Notes under the pieces: generated by a model
The model's database searches: none
Told to the model about the DNA's origin: nothing
Seen by the model: the letters and a program-made list of their open reading frames with translations, nothing else
Shown here: in pieces, positions 46,249 to 58,270 of the stretch
Position numbering within the stretch: the first letter of the stretch is position 1
How the letters are laid out: each line of letters starts with the position of its first letter
Assembly (NCBI GenBank): GCA_964016885.1
Contig: OZ024743.1
Coordinates: 187,737,647-187,801,646, forward strand
DNA length: 64,000 bases
Source of the DNA: Eledone cirrhosa
Taxonomy: Eukaryota > Mollusca > Cephalopoda > Octopoda > Eledonidae
Reading direction: 5' to 3'
Made by a program: the position numbers and the translations under genes

Positions 46249-46700
46249 CTATTCTCAGTTAAGTCTCCAGGCAATGCGCGGACACTGGCGGCTCATATAA
46301 AAATAATAATAATTCGGTAGATCGAACAGCTGGCGAGGACTGGATTCTATGTACCGAAATTCTCACTGCTTCAGGTCAAATGGCCGATTCTAAAGAATCA
46401 ATCACGTGACACAGAGGCTAGTTAGAAGGAATGGGATGGTAAGATGACTGACGCCTACTAACACCCCAAAAAATTTTTTTAGAAGTGATTTTGGCAAGTT
46501 TGCTCGACAAATCAGTGATTTGGAGATAAATATAGATAATTTAATATATCAACTAACATAAGCGCACAGATGCACGCCCATGCTAGCAAATACACAGGTT
46601 ATGTCATAGTACCTAGGTGGTTCAATGCAGGAGAATGCAGAACAATAATATAAAAGACGTAAAATAAGAAAATATTTTTTACTTACTTACTTAAATTTTC

Positions 46701-46782
46701 ACTCCAACTAATTAGTTTCTGCAATGGGATAAAGACAGTTACGTAATCCAACTGTCGAGAATTCATTGCGTCATCAGGGAGT
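46701..46782 (-). ncRNA. Type I hammerhead ribozyme, copy 3
   Basis: Same 82-nt motif. With copy 2 it would release a 534-nt unit. Confidence 0.85.
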
Positions 46783-47190
46783 CTATTCTCAGTTAAGTCT
46801 CCAGGCAATGCGCGGACACTGGCGGCTCATATAAAAATAATAATAATTCGGTAGATCGAACAGCTGGCGAGGACTGGATTCTATGTACCGAAATTCTCAC
46901 TGCTTCAGGTCAAATGGCCGATTCTAAAGAATCAATCACGTGACACAGAGGCTAGTTAGAAGGAATGGGATGGTAAGATGACTGACGCCTACTAACACCC
47001 CAAAACATTTTTTTAGAAGTGATTTTGGCAAGTTTGCTCGACAAATCAGTGATTTGGAGATAAATATAGATAATTTAATATATCAACTAACATAAGCGCA
47101 CAGATGCACGCCCATGCTAGCAAATACACAGGTTATGTCATAGTACCTAGGTGGTTCAATGCAGGAGAATGCAGAAGAATAATATAAAAG

Positions 47191-47941
<751 letters not shown>

Positions 47942-48014
47942 CAACAGCATCAGAATGAAATGAACACCAACAGTTACAACAACTGTGGCATCAAACGATA
48001 AAAAAAAAAATAAT

Positions 48015-48078
48015 ACAACAACAACAACATCGACTGCCACCACCATCACCACCACCACCACCACCACCACCATCCACT
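48015..48078. repeat. CAA/CAC triplet repeat
   Basis: (ACA)n then (CCA)n triplets, giving spurious Thr/His-rich or Val-rich frames. Confidence 0.85.
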
Positions 48079-48117
48079 ACCACCAGCGATCTGGCCTTAA
48101 GAAAACAACAACTATAA

Positions 48118-48305
48118 TAATAATAATTTTTCTGCTTTTGGCACGGGGCCAGCAATTACCCAGTGCATTACTGGTACTTTCTTGTATCGACCCGATAAGG
48201 ATGAAAGGCAAAGTTAACCTCGGCGGGATTTGAACTCAGTCCGTAAAGGGGCGTAACTATGCTGCAAAGCGTAGCGTCCGACCCCTACCGATACTGCCAA
48301 TCTAC
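48118..48305 (-). mobile_element. Family 1 SINE, near complete, minus strand
   Basis: CTGCTTTTGGCACGGGGCCA (3' end), AAGGATGAAAGGCAAAGTTA, the B box GGCGGGATTTGAACTCAG and CGATACTGCCAATCTACC are in order. Confidence 0.9.
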
Positions 48306-48382
48306 CAACACACGAACGGCTTCAATTATACAAACTCTTTCGAAAGTCAACAGTTGACATAATCTTGTATCAGTAATGACGG

Positions 48383-48385
<3 letters not shown>

Positions 48386-48430
<45 letters not shown>

Positions 48431-48500
48431 AAGTGAGTGGCGTGTGTGTGTTTGTTTGTATACATGATTGTTGGTGTGTGCGTGTGTGTGTGTGTCGTAT
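48386..48500. repeat. (TA)n(GT)n microsatellite
   Basis: A TA run (about 48388-48413) followed by GT-rich sequence to about 48495. Confidence 0.9.
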
Positions 48501-48540
48501 GTATAAGTGTCAATAAGTAAGTTTTTTTTTTCATGCGCAG

Positions 48541-48800
48541 GGTCATAGAAATATTCGGGCTGGATACCCGATCACGCAGTTAAAGCACTGGGAGTGAAGG
48601 ACCCCTAGCCCTTGTCAGGGCATTCTTCTAGGCGAAGGCATCTCAGAAAACTGGGTTAACTCCGACATAAAACCTGCGGCTCAGTAGTTACCGATGATGT
48701 TGATCTTTTCTTATTTTCTGGTTATAGCTACTGTCACTCAGAGAGTGGGATTGGCTCAGTGCACAGTCTTTCCTCACTTAAAAAATATTCTTCACACACA
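48541..48800 (+). repeat. Dispersed repeat, second copy of the 19.7-kb block
   Basis: It has AAACCTGCGGCTCAGTAGTT, CTGTCACTCAGAGAGTGGGA and TTGGCTCAGTGCACAGTC, matching 19740-19830 in order. Upstream it has GCACTGGGAGTGAAGGACC and AGGGCATTCTTCTAGGCGAA. It ends where the LINE 3' end begins. Confidence 0.6.
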
Positions 48801-48811
48801 GCCATTGCACG

Positions 48812-49106
48812 ATTGTAAATTGAAGGTGGAAAACTGGGAGAGGGCACTTGCCCTGGTGGTCAGGGTCACCGTGGTTTTTTGTTAATGGGCATTCTCCACG
48901 ATGGCCCTCGGAAGTCTCCTCCCTATAGGGGAATTTTTCATAGTTCTTTTTTTTGTCACATCCTCTGTTTTTGGGGTTTTTTTTACACACAGAAATGCCC
49001 ATTTGTACCGTCCTGTATTGTCCTGTACTATCATTAATGTCTACTTTGTGTTAATAAAGAAAGCATTAATTAATAATTATTAATAGTGTTATTATTATTA
49101 TTATTA
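48812..49106 (+). mobile_element. Tx1-like LINE 3' end, strongly 5'-truncated
   Basis: From TGTAAATTGAAGGTGGAAAA it matches 733-1010: CTTGCCCTGGTGGTCAGGGT, GGGGAATTTTTCAT, the CCATTTGTACCGTCCTG block and GTTAATAAAGAAAGC, with an (ATT)n tail at 49087-49110. Confidence 0.85.
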
Positions 49107-49109
49107 TTA

Positions 49110-49302
49110 TTGGCGGTGGTTTGGCAGTATCGGTAGAGGGTCGGATGCCGTGCTTTCTAGCATAGTTACGTCCCTTTATGGTCTGAGATCAAATCCCGTC
49201 GAGGTTAACTTTGCCTTTCATCCTTACGGGGTCGATAAAATAAAGTACCAGTAATGTACTGGTAATTGCTGGCCTTGTACCAAAAGTAGAAACAATTATT
49301 AT
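49110..49302 (+). mobile_element. Family 1 SINE, near complete
   Basis: GGCGGTGGTTTGGCAGTATC, GGTCTGAGATCAAATCCCG (B box), GCCTTTCATCCTTACGGGGT and CTGGCCTTGTACCAAAAGTAG are in order. It sits in the LINE's ATT tail, upstream of another LINE. Confidence 0.95.
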
Positions 49303-49319
49303 TAATATTACTTTTTTTT

Positions 49320-52300
49320 TAAAAATTCAATGATGTCCCAAAACAATATAAAAGAGATAATTGGCAATAAGGGCAGGGGCCCCAGGGTATCACAGCCTGG
49401 GCCTGCTTGTCATCATGCCACTGTAATAGAGCCAAACAAGGCATTTAATATTGGCTGCTGGACCGTACGGACGCTGCTTGACAGGGATTCCTTGGAACGT
49501 CCTGAACCAAGGACTGCTCTTGTTGCAAAGGAGCTTCGACATTACGATCTTGACATCGTAGCTTTATCCGAGATGAGATTAGCTGGAGATGGTCATCTTA
49601 CAGAATTTTGTGGAGAATATATATTCTTCTGGAAAGGAAGAGATGAAGGAACCAGAAGGGAGGCTGGGGTAGCATTTGCTGCTAAGACTGCACTTGTGGA
49701 TAAAGTAGAAGAATTCCCAGTGGGGATTAGTGAGCGTCTTATGTCCATGAGAATTCCGCTGGACAAAGGAAGATGTGTGACCCTGGTGAGTGTGTATCCC
49801 CAACTTTGAATTCTGTCGATGAAGAAAAAGTGTCTTTTTACCATGCCTTGAAAGGTGTTTTAAGAAATATCCCTCAGGCAGACAAGGTCATCATGCTTGG
49901 TGACTTTAATGCTAGAGTGGGTAGGGATTTTAACACATGGAATGTAATTGGAAGGCATGGGGTGGGAAAATGTAACAACAATGGAATGCTCCTGCTGCAG
50001 ATGTGTGAGGAGCTGGGTCTGTGTGTTACCAACACCATGTTCCAACAAAAGAACAAATTTAAGACCACATGGATCCATCCTGCAACTAAGGAATGGCATC
50101 TTTTGGACTACGTCCTTGTCAGGATGCGTGACAGATGGGATGTGCAGTGTGTTCATGCTCTTCGTGGAGCTGAATGCTGGACGGACCACCGCCTGGTATA
50201 CGCAAAAGTGAAACTAATCACTAAACGTAAAATCCGGGCTCCTGGTGTTACCCTGCCCAGCAGATTGAATGCTGCTCGTCTTAGAGATAAAAATGTGAAG
50301 AGGACATTGGAAGAAGAGATGCATGTTGCAAATCTTGGTGAGGATTGGCCGACTCTTAAAAAGTTGGTCTATGATGTAGGCAGGCGTATTCTGGGATTGG
50401 TGCAGAGAAAATATCAAGACTGGTTTAATGAGAATGATGAACATATAGAAGACTTGTTGGATCATAAGAGCGTCTTATGTCCATGAGAATTCCGCTGGAC
50501 AAAGGAAGATGTGTGACCTTGGTGAGTGTGTATCCTCCAACTTTGAATTCTGTGCCCATGCCTTCCAAGAGGCGTGTTCTGTCATGCTACTTGACAGCAA
50601 AACAACAGGAGAAGGATATGTTGCATAAAGAACTCAAGGATGTGAAATCATGTGTTAGGTGGAGTCTTTCTCAGATGAAGGATAAGTGGTGGAGTGAGAA
50701 GGCTGATGAGATACAAGCTGCATCAGATTTCAATAACACAAAGCTGTTGTACAGTCTCTTGCGTGAAGTTTATGGACTGTCTTCTTCTCTGGTGACACCG
50801 CTTCGCAGCAAGGTTGGCAAGGAACTTCTTTGTGACTCACAAGGAATTCTACAAAGGTGGCGAGAGCACTTTGATGAACTTTTGAATCAGCCGTCTGTCG
50901 TCAATGAAGATTTCCTCAATCTCATTCCAGAAAAACCTGTAGCTCTTGCAGAACCTTTGACGCTTGTGGAGGTTGCAGTAGCTATCTCGAAGCTGAACAG
51001 TGGAAAGTCTCCAGATATGGATGGCATACATGCAGAGCTCCTACAATATGGTGGTGAGAAACTTCTGCAACATCTTCACTCTTTGTTTGGCAGGATATGG
51101 GCTAGTGAATCCGTACCTGAGGACTAGAGAAATGCAGTAATAGTGGTCTTGTATGAGGGGAAAGGGTAACAAGAATGATTGTGGAAACTATAGAGGTATA
51201 TCATTGTTTTCAGTCGTAGGAAAATTTTTATGTATAGTGCTTCTGGACCGTCTGCTGACACACATTGCAGAAAGTCAATATGGTTTTCGTGCTGGACGCG
51301 GCACTACTGTTGTGATCTTCTCAGCTAGACAGCTCCAGGAGAAGTGCATGGAACAAGGTTTGGATCTGTATCAGGTTTTTGTCGATCTGAAAAAAGCTTT
51401 CGATACTGTTAACAGAAATGCATTGTCGAAGGTTCTCCAGAAACTTGGTTTCCCTGATAAGTTCTTTGCTTTGGTTAGGTCTTTCCATGATGACATGAAG
51501 GCTTGGGTTAATGTCAGAGGTAACATGCCAGAGCCTATCTCAGTAAAATATGGAGTGAAATAGTAGGATATTCCAGCACTGACCCTGTTTGTCATATACT
51601 TTGCAATGGTTTTCTATATTGCATTCAGGAATTGCAAGCATGGTGTTTACATCCATTATCGAACCTCATACAGCATCAGGCACTTTGCTGCAAAAACAAA
51701 AGTATTTACATCAATCATAAGAGATCTCTTGTATGCAGATGATTGCGATCTTGTAGCGCACATAGAAAATGATATGCAGCACATTTTGAATGCATTTTCT
51801 GATGCTTTCACTGCCCTAGGATTGACTGTCAGTCTCAAGAAAACCATCGTCATGTACCAACCTGCCCCTCATAAGCAGTACAATGAACCAAATATCTATG
51901 TGTATGGTAAACGACTTGGAGTAGTTGATCAGTTTGTCTACCTGAGAAGCACTGTCAATCGATACAGCAACCTTGATAATGAAATTCCACTCAGGATTAG
52001 GAAAGCAAGTGATGCTTTTGGAAAGCTAGAAAGGTGACTCTGGGGTCGGCGAGACATATGCAAGAAGACAAAGGTAAAGGTGTACAAGGCATGTATGCTC
52101 TCTTCTCTTCTTTATGCCTGCGAGACCTGGGTCACATATCGACATCACCTTAAACAATTGGAGCAGTTCCATAAGATGTGTCTCAGGCGGATCCATGGCG
52201 TTCACTGGAAGGACCACATTAGTGATGTCGAGATTTTGGAAAGCTCTCTGTGTGACAGTATAGAAGCTCTTGTGCTTAAGCGAAGACTCCATTGGAGTGG

Positions 52301-52930
52301 TCACATTGCCAGGATGAAGGATTCTAGAATACCAAAACAACTCTTTTATGGAGAGTTAGTTAAAGGTAAACGACCTCAACATAAACCAAAAAAGAGGTAT
52401 AAGGATTCATTGAAAGCCTCTTTGAAAGATGCTAACATCTCTGCTGATACATGGGAAAATATTGCTGCTGATCATAATAAATGGAGAAAGCCTGTATATG
52501 AGGGGAAAGTTGCCTTTGAGGCATCTCGAATCGCATGCGAGAAAGTAAAGAGGGATATAAGGAAGGGCATTACTGTTAAGGGCATTACCATCCAGACAGC
52601 GGAGGTCCTCCTATCGTGCTGACATGCAGCGTCTGTGTGAGACTCTGCCTGAGCAAAGCTGGACTCGAAAGTCATCTTTGCAGTCATAAAGTGAGACCAG
52701 TGGTTGACTACCAGGCTACTATTGGAGATGCTACTCATCATGCCTGCCAAGCATGTGGTAGAGAATGTAAATCAGCAGGAGGGCTCAAACAACATGCACA
52801 AGTACATGAACTCCAACCACAGCCGGCTATTCCCAGTGAATGTTTTGGTTGCCAACTCTGTGCAAGACATTTTAGATCATTGGCTTGGCTAAAAAGCCAC
52901 ATTCGCTCGCAGCACTGTTAATTGTTATAT
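49320..52930 (+). mobile_element. LINE with C-terminal C2H2 fingers, near full length
   Basis: A single long ORF (endonuclease, RT, C2H2 block) with almost no 3' UTR, followed by an ATTATT tail (52951-52977). The endonuclease resembles the APE-type proteins sometimes annotated as craniofacial development protein 2-like. I would not assign a clade without a tree (RTE- or jockey-like). It is inactivated by frameshifts and stops. Confidence 0.85.
49330..52921 (+). pseudogene. LINE ORF: APE endonuclease, RT, three C2H2 fingers; broken
   Basis: The endonuclease (49440-50210) reads NIGCWTVRTLLDRD, DIVALSEMRL, KVIMLGDFNARVGRDFNTWN, WHLLDYVLVRMRD and CWTDHRLVYAKVK. A one-base deletion near 49798 breaks it. 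An 85-nt duplication of 49732-49816 recurs at 50468-50553. The RT begins with AISKLNSGKSPDMDGIHAEL (50980-51040), then a TAG at 51125, KGNKNDCGNYRGISLFSVVG, SQYGFRAGRGT, LYQVFVDLKKAFDTVNRNAL, two adjacent stops at 51561-51566 and the catalytic LLYADDCDLVAH (51728-51763). The C-terminal domain (52080-52580) has MLSSLLYACETWVTY and RLHWSGHIARMKDS. After a frameshift come fingers CSVCVRLCLSKAGLESHLCSH, CQACGRECKSAGGLKQHAQVH and CQLCARHFRSLAWLKSHIRS, with the stop at 52919-52921. Confidence 0.85.
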
Positions 52931-52977
52931 AATTGTTATATATATATATAATTATTATTATTATTATTATTATTATT

Positions 52978-53170
52978 GTAAGGATGGTGAATTGGCAGTA
53001 TGAGTAGAGAGTTGGACACCATGCTTTGCAGTATAGAGTTACGGCCCGTTATGGTCTGAGTTCAAATTCCGTCAAGGTTAACTTTGCCTTTCATCCTTAT
53101 GGGGTTGATAAAATAAAGTACCTACCAGTAATACACTGGGATAATTGCTGGCCTTGTGCTAAAAGTAGAA
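52978..53170 (+). mobile_element. Family 1 SINE
   Basis: GGATGGTGAATTGGCAGTAT, GAGTTCAAATTCCGTCAAGG and CTGGCCTTGTGCTAAAAGTAG. First of three consecutive copies in the same orientation. Confidence 0.95.
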
Positions 53171-53185
53171 ATTATTATTATTTTT

Positions 53186-53330
53186 GTTCATGCTTTCCAG
53201 CATAATTACGTCCCTTTACGATCTGAGTTCAAATCCCGCCGAGGTTGACTTTACCTTTCATCCTTACGGGGTCGATAAAATAAAGTACCAGTAATGCACT
53301 GGCCTTGTGCCTAAAGTAGAAACAATTATT
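53186..53330 (+). mobile_element. Family 1 SINE, 5'-truncated
   Basis: It starts within the head (CATGCTTTCCAGCATAATTA), continues through GAGTTCAAATCCCGCCGAGG and ends GCCTTGTGCCTAAAGTAG. A segment before the 3' end is missing, so GCACTGG runs straight into CCTTGTGCC. Confidence 0.9.
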
Positions 53331-53340
53331 TTTGTTATAT

Positions 53341-53536
53341 AGGGGCGGTGGATTGGCAGTATTCGTAGAGGGTCGGCCACCATGCCTTGACGCATAGAGT
53401 TACAGCCCTTGCCATTCTGAGTTCAAATCCCGTCGAGGTTAACTTTGCCTTTCATCCTTACGGGGTCGATAAAATAAAGTACCAGTAATACATTGGGATA
53501 ATTGGTGGCCTTGTGCCAAACGTAGAAATGATTATT
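53341..53536 (+). mobile_element. Family 1 SINE, near complete
   Basis: GGGGCGGTGGATTGGCAGTA, GAGTTCAAATCCCGTCGAGG, CTTACGGGGTCGATAAAATA and GGTGGCCTTGTGCCAAACGTAG. Third of the row. Confidence 0.95.
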
Positions 53537-53555
53537 ATTGTTGTTATTATTATTT

Positions 53556-53602
53556 TTTTTTCGTGCAATGGCCATACTCGATAACGAGGCGGCAGTCATG
53601 AT
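53556..53602 (+). repeat. Short dispersed repeat, partner of 21085-21130
   Basis: CGTGCAATGGCCATACTCGA after a T run. A single recognisable end of a possible element; the downstream sequences of the two copies differ. Confidence 0.6.
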
Positions 53603-53799
53603 ATATATATATAAAGGTTTACATATACATAAAGTTATAGATATATATATATGTTGCAACCGGTTATTTGTCGGAGATTTCTTCATAAGAGCCTTTCTTC
53701 TTATAGCTTGGTCTAATTGATTTTTTATATGGTTAATTATGGTAATTAGAAGAGGAAATAGTATATATATTTATCTAATAATTCTAAGGACATGATTTA

Positions 53800-53800
<1 letters not shown>

Positions 53801-53848
<48 letters not shown>
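53801..53848. repeat. (TA)n microsatellite
   Basis: About 24 TA units. The surrounding 53603-54060 shows no supported gene. Confidence 0.95.
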
Positions 53849-53853
<5 letters not shown>

Positions 53854-54061
53854 GAATGTTATAGTTTGCTTGAATCATTGTTGAATAGGAAATACAAATT
53901 TAAATAATTTTGAAAACCATACAATGCATTAGAAAGAAAATCAAGATTGCTAAGATAACAAAAGAATGTTACCTTAGCAAATTTGATAAATATTTTCAGG
54001 TTCAAAAACCCATTATCAAGGGAGTTACCCTATGAGAGACTTGAAAGATTTATTGGTTGGC

Positions 54062-54063
<2 letters not shown>

Positions 54064-54147
<84 letters not shown>
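54064..54147. repeat. (GA)n microsatellite
   Basis: About 42 GA units, uninterrupted. Confidence 0.98.
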
Positions 54148-54148
<1 letters not shown>

Positions 54149-54422
54149 GGGCAGATAGAGAGGGGGATTAGGGCATATTGACAACTAAACAATATCATGT
54201 ATCATAACTGCTTATCATATTGTTTAAATATTTGAACTTTGGTAAACTAATTGACAATCCACCAAGAAAAAATCATACTGTCCAGTCTTTTAAATATGTG
54301 ACATAAAACCAACCACCTTAAGATGTCACATTCATAACTGATGTCAACATTTTCAGTTATCTAATATATTTTGAAAAATTTTATTTAATTGACTACAACA
54401 GATTAAAGTTGTCTGAACATAA

Positions 54423-54686
54423 CTCTAGAACAGGAATGGGCAACCTTTTTTGAGAAGCGGGCCAAATGAGATATGGCTCATCATCAGGTGGGCTGCAATT
54501 TACATTCATGCCCACATTAAAAAAAAAGGGCGGTACTCAGGTTGTTTTGATTTGTTTCTTCAGAATTCGTACAGGTTGTTTTCCTCAATCGTAAAAATGA
54601 TAGAAAGATAAATTACGATTGAAAAGTTGGGGTAAAAAGATCAGAAAGATTTCACGGGCCACAGGTTGCCCATGATTGCTCTAGAA
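54423..54686. mobile_element. hAT-type MITE with 8-bp target duplication
   Basis: The element 54431-54678 (248 bp) is flanked by identical CTCTAGAA on both sides (54423-54430 and 54679-54686). Ends CAGGAATGGGCAACCTTTTT and GGGCCACAGGTTGCCCATGA are imperfect inverted repeats of the kind seen in hAT elements (CAGxxxTGGGCAA...). There is no transposase. Confidence 0.9.
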
Positions 54687-55423
54687 AATGGTAGTCAAAT
54701 GCCAGATTTAATACAGCAAAAAATTAATGCAAATTCAAACAATACTCTGTAAATTTCTGTTAGAAAATGTACATTGCTTCAGAGAAAAGGAATAAATACA
54801 CTCAAAGTTCATACATTCCATCACAAGTTGATGAAGAATCTAAACTCAAGAGAATACTCTAAATAATACACAAAGCATTGTATATTTACATTGAAATACC
54901 ACTGTAGCTGAGTTGACATTGTATTGTTTTTTCAAAAAATTTTGAGTGACAGATTTTCTTAGTCTGTATGTTTAAGTGTCTCTGTATATACATGTTGATA
55001 CAAGTTTGTGAGAAATTTCTCGGTGCTAAAATGTTACGAGAGAGGGATAGAATGAAACAGCAAATGACAGTCATTTATATTTTTTTAAGCAAGAGGTTAT
55101 TTCACCAAAAGTTGTGATAAATTGGCCAAAATTAGTTCAAACAAACAAATGAAACATAAAAAAGTACTTTTGTTACCATGTAGAAAAAGCAACCAAAAGA
55201 AATATATTGACTACATGTTTCCATGAAACTTTTCTGATTTTATGATCATGCTCAGAACTAACAAGTTAACAGTTCAAATATGTCAAGAAACCCTTGTTAT
55301 ATTACTCATTTTGAAAAGAGCTTGCTGAAAAGTAATGAATATAATAAAAATACCAAGATAGTCTTACTTGAAATCTTAACCAAGGAATTGTACCTATCGT
55401 GCTGGTCAATGGTCAGATCTATA
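54687..55423. other. No recognisable feature
   Basis: AT-rich sequence without a supported gene or repeat. Confidence 0.45.
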
Positions 55424-55635
55424 AGGGTTGGCTGAAAAGTTAATAAGCTGAAGCGTTCATAGGCTAACTAAGATACTCTCATGGAATGATCAAATGAGGT
55501 TTATTTTTCAACATAGTCCCTGGAAAGAAACAATGCAGTTATCAATAAGCAAAGCTTAAATTAATGCATGAAAGATTTCACAGCTTTAGCATTATTCCTT
55601 TATTATCAGCCTACAAACTTTTCAGCCCATTCCCG
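55424..55635 (+). mobile_element. Mariner-like MITE
   Basis: Ends GGGTTGGCTGAAAAGTT (55425) and AACTTTTCAGCCCATTCCC (55617-55635) are inverted repeats typical of mariner ends. TA lies just outside each end (55422-55423 and 55636-55637). The interior matches the copy at 23.8-24.0 kb. Non-coding, 212 bp. Confidence 0.8.
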
Positions 55636-56599
55636 TAATTCTTACAACTGGAGAAGAAGTGTTGCATTGGACTGGTTTGAAGGTAAGCTCAATGTTGTGT
55701 TGCATTCAAAGAGTATCTTTTGCAGTCTGTCAATGCTGACATTTTTCTTCCTCTTCTTGTCTTGGATGAAGTACTTTGATGTTTACAGAATATGGCAGTT
55801 GAAGTGGAGCTTGCATAGCATCATTTCAAATGAATACATGTGTTCACCTCTAAATATCAGATGGAATGTGAGTAGTGATATTATGAGGATGTGATGCAGT
55901 AGATGTAAGACTTGGCAAGTAGGGTAAATGATACACATGGATCTGGAAGGATCTGAATGAATCAGAGGCAATCATTTAACTGGTTATTGTCAGCATGGTA
56001 CAACAAATAAGTTTGGTTTGTGTGTAATCGATTCTTCTTATAGTGGGAGAACGATTTACTAGAAAAATATGAGGAAGGTATTTCAACTAGTTACTATCAG
56101 GGTATATTTTGAAAGCAAAGAATCATTCCATAATGCCATTGGGTGCAGGATATGAAGCAGTTGTGCATGACCACTTAGAAGCTAAGAGATGTATCATTTT
56201 GATAAAGAAAGCCTGAAATCTAATGTTGAACAAGAACCTTAACAATCGATTCTATCATGATATGAAGCAGGGGAATGAGTTCAGGTCACTAGAAAAATTG
56301 TCAGCCCAATCTGTGAAAGAAGCAGTGATCTTCTTAAATTAATACTCACATGCTGTATAAAGAGGATTTTGATGATAAAAGAACTGAGAAAATTATCAAA
56401 TTGATAGAAAGATGAAGTAGGTCAGACAATACCATGGCTGAAACATGATTATAACACCCAAGGTGAAGATGCTCATTCTAATAAAGAAAGGAAAGAAGCC
56501 AATTTTCAGGCTGGAGCAACTCTATTTCCATTGATTTTTCCAGTGCTGTTTCTATCTGTTCATTACACTCTTGGCAGAAGTGTCACTGCTTTCTATTGA
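55636..56599. other. Unassigned AT-rich sequence
   Basis: A 108-codon frame (55568-55894) overlaps the MITE end and has no recognisable motif, so I do not call it a gene. Nothing else is supported. Confidence 0.45.
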
Positions 56600-56695
56600 C
56601 AGATGCTGAGATTTGAATTCAGAATGCACAAAGCTAGAACAAATAGCACAAAACATCCTGTTTGATATTTTAGCAATTCTACCAAACCACTGTCT
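56600..56695 (-). mobile_element. Family 1 SINE head, diverged
   Basis: GAGATTTGAATTCAGAATGC (B-box side) and ATTCTACCAAACCACTGTC (A-box side), minus strand. Confidence 0.6.
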
Positions 56696-56696
56696 C

Positions 56697-56840
56697 TAAT
56701 TTGGTACTGTGTTTATTGAGCCTGAACAGGAAGAAAGTAAAATTGACTTCAGTGAGATTTGAACTTAGTGCAGACAGTCAGAATAAATGCTGCGAATATT
56801 TCTGTTTGATACCCTAATGAATCTACCAATAATTCCATCA
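56697..56840 (-). mobile_element. Family 1 SINE, diverged
   Basis: Body AACAGGAAGAAAGTAAAATT, B-box side GAGATTTGAACTTAGTGCAG and A-box side AATCTACCAATAATTCC, minus strand. It directly abuts the previous copy. Confidence 0.6.
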
Positions 56841-58270
56841 TCATTTTACATACTGACATGGGTTGGATGGATCGTTTCTGTCACAGAATCCTCACACTCA
56901 TTGCTGTCCTTCATCATCTCCATGAGTTTCAGGCACTCTTTGGTCTTCTTCGACTGCACATTCCTTCCATTGAGATTTCTTGAACCCTAACAATAATGAT
57001 AATTCCTCATCTCAGGAATTCATATAAAATTTAAAGTCATTACTTCAAGGCATGATAACCCTAAGTGATTGAAATATAATGTGATTGAAAGGTTAGTCAT
57101 TACACTTGGGCATCCACAGTGGGGAAGTCACTCCCATGTCAAAAGCAACAATATGGGAAATAGAAGTCCACTCCAATTTATGTACTACAGGTTGCCTCAA
57201 ATGGTGGAAAGGATCATTGTATATCATAGATCAGCTATCATTCACCTTAAATAGGACCTCTCCTGGCTAGTAAGCTGCAAAGCCACCACAATTTGTTTCT
57301 TTCTTTAGGCTTGGAGTTCAAAAGATTGACTTGACAGGCAGACTAAAAGTGCATATTTTCTCTCAATTTATTTAATTATTTATTCAATTTATTTAATTAT
57401 TGGCATGAGTTAATATACTATTTTAATATAAACTAATATATAAAGGTTAAAAGATCATGCAGTGTTGGTTTAGTTTTGCTGAAATATTATTCAAGCATAA
57501 TTAGCATCAGGATTAGAGAAGATTGTGTTGTGTGAAATTGTTTTTGTCAAATTTCTTGCATGATTTTAGCTAATTTATCATTTATGGAAATGCTGTAATA
57601 TAATTTCCAGATATGCTACTGATATTAATAACTATCATTGATGATTCATTAAAAATGATTGATGTAAATTATAAATGAAGTTAGCTGCCTTGATTGGATA
57701 TGGAACCTATGATGATTTGAGTCATTCAAAGCTTAATAACTCTCATGTGACTATATATTTTCAAATGCCTCCTGACACATATGGCTACTTTCCAAACGTT
57801 AGAGCTTGTTTTTACTTTATTGAAATCTTAGCTGTCCTTATCATTATCATAAATTCAATTCCCAAACTCTTTTCATTCCACAGCAACAGTTTTGCCGTTC
57901 AATTTACCAGACCTATTCTAATTTATCCACGACAAAGGATTGAGTCTTTATTTATTCTTTTTACTTCTCTTAAGATCATCTCTATTACCCATTGCAGAAG
58001 AATAAAATATATGGATTCACTTGTCTCTCCAGTTTTCATTGATTAAACAAATGTAGGGAAAGGTTACTTTAATCAGAAACATGGCAACTTGCATCTTCCA
58101 TTTGACTAAGCCTTTCCAAGCTATTTTATTTGCTGTTTCCGTAACTATTTCAGATATATACTTCAATTACCATACATAATCATTGGTACTATGTATATAA
58201 TATATATTTGTAGGCAATGAATGATATAAACTGTCCACCTAGAGCAGGGAGAGGTAAATGAAAAAAGGAA
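56841..58270. other. Unassigned AT-rich sequence
   Basis: A 123-codon frame (57675-58046) has no recognised motif. It could be chance in AT-rich DNA. No repeat is recognised except a short GGGTTGGATGGATCG block near 56865 resembling SINE-type tails. Confidence 0.45.

Larger units (their letters stand above)
45533..47190 (-). repeat. Three direct copies of a 534-558-nt hammerhead-bearing unit
   Basis: Copies start at about 45533, 46091 and 46649 (TATAAAAGACGTAAAATAAG). The period between equivalent points is 558 and then 534, the difference lying in the A/T run after AAAATATTTTTT. Apart from that run I see only single-base differences (for example AAAAAATTTTTTT in copies 1 and 2 and AAAACATTTTTTT in copy 3). 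The units contain no ORF. Each holds one hammerhead on the minus strand. The uniformity points to recent or concerted amplification. Such tandem hammerhead units resemble animal retrozymes or Penelope-like pseudo-LTRs. Confidence 0.95.

Noticed and set aside
55568..55894. 108-codon open frame
   Set aside because: Begins inside the mariner-like MITE and shows no domain.
57675..58046. 123-codon open frame with hydrophobic stretch
   Set aside because: No recognised motif, no neighbours, AT-rich; chance is the simplest explanation, though a short unknown gene cannot be excluded.
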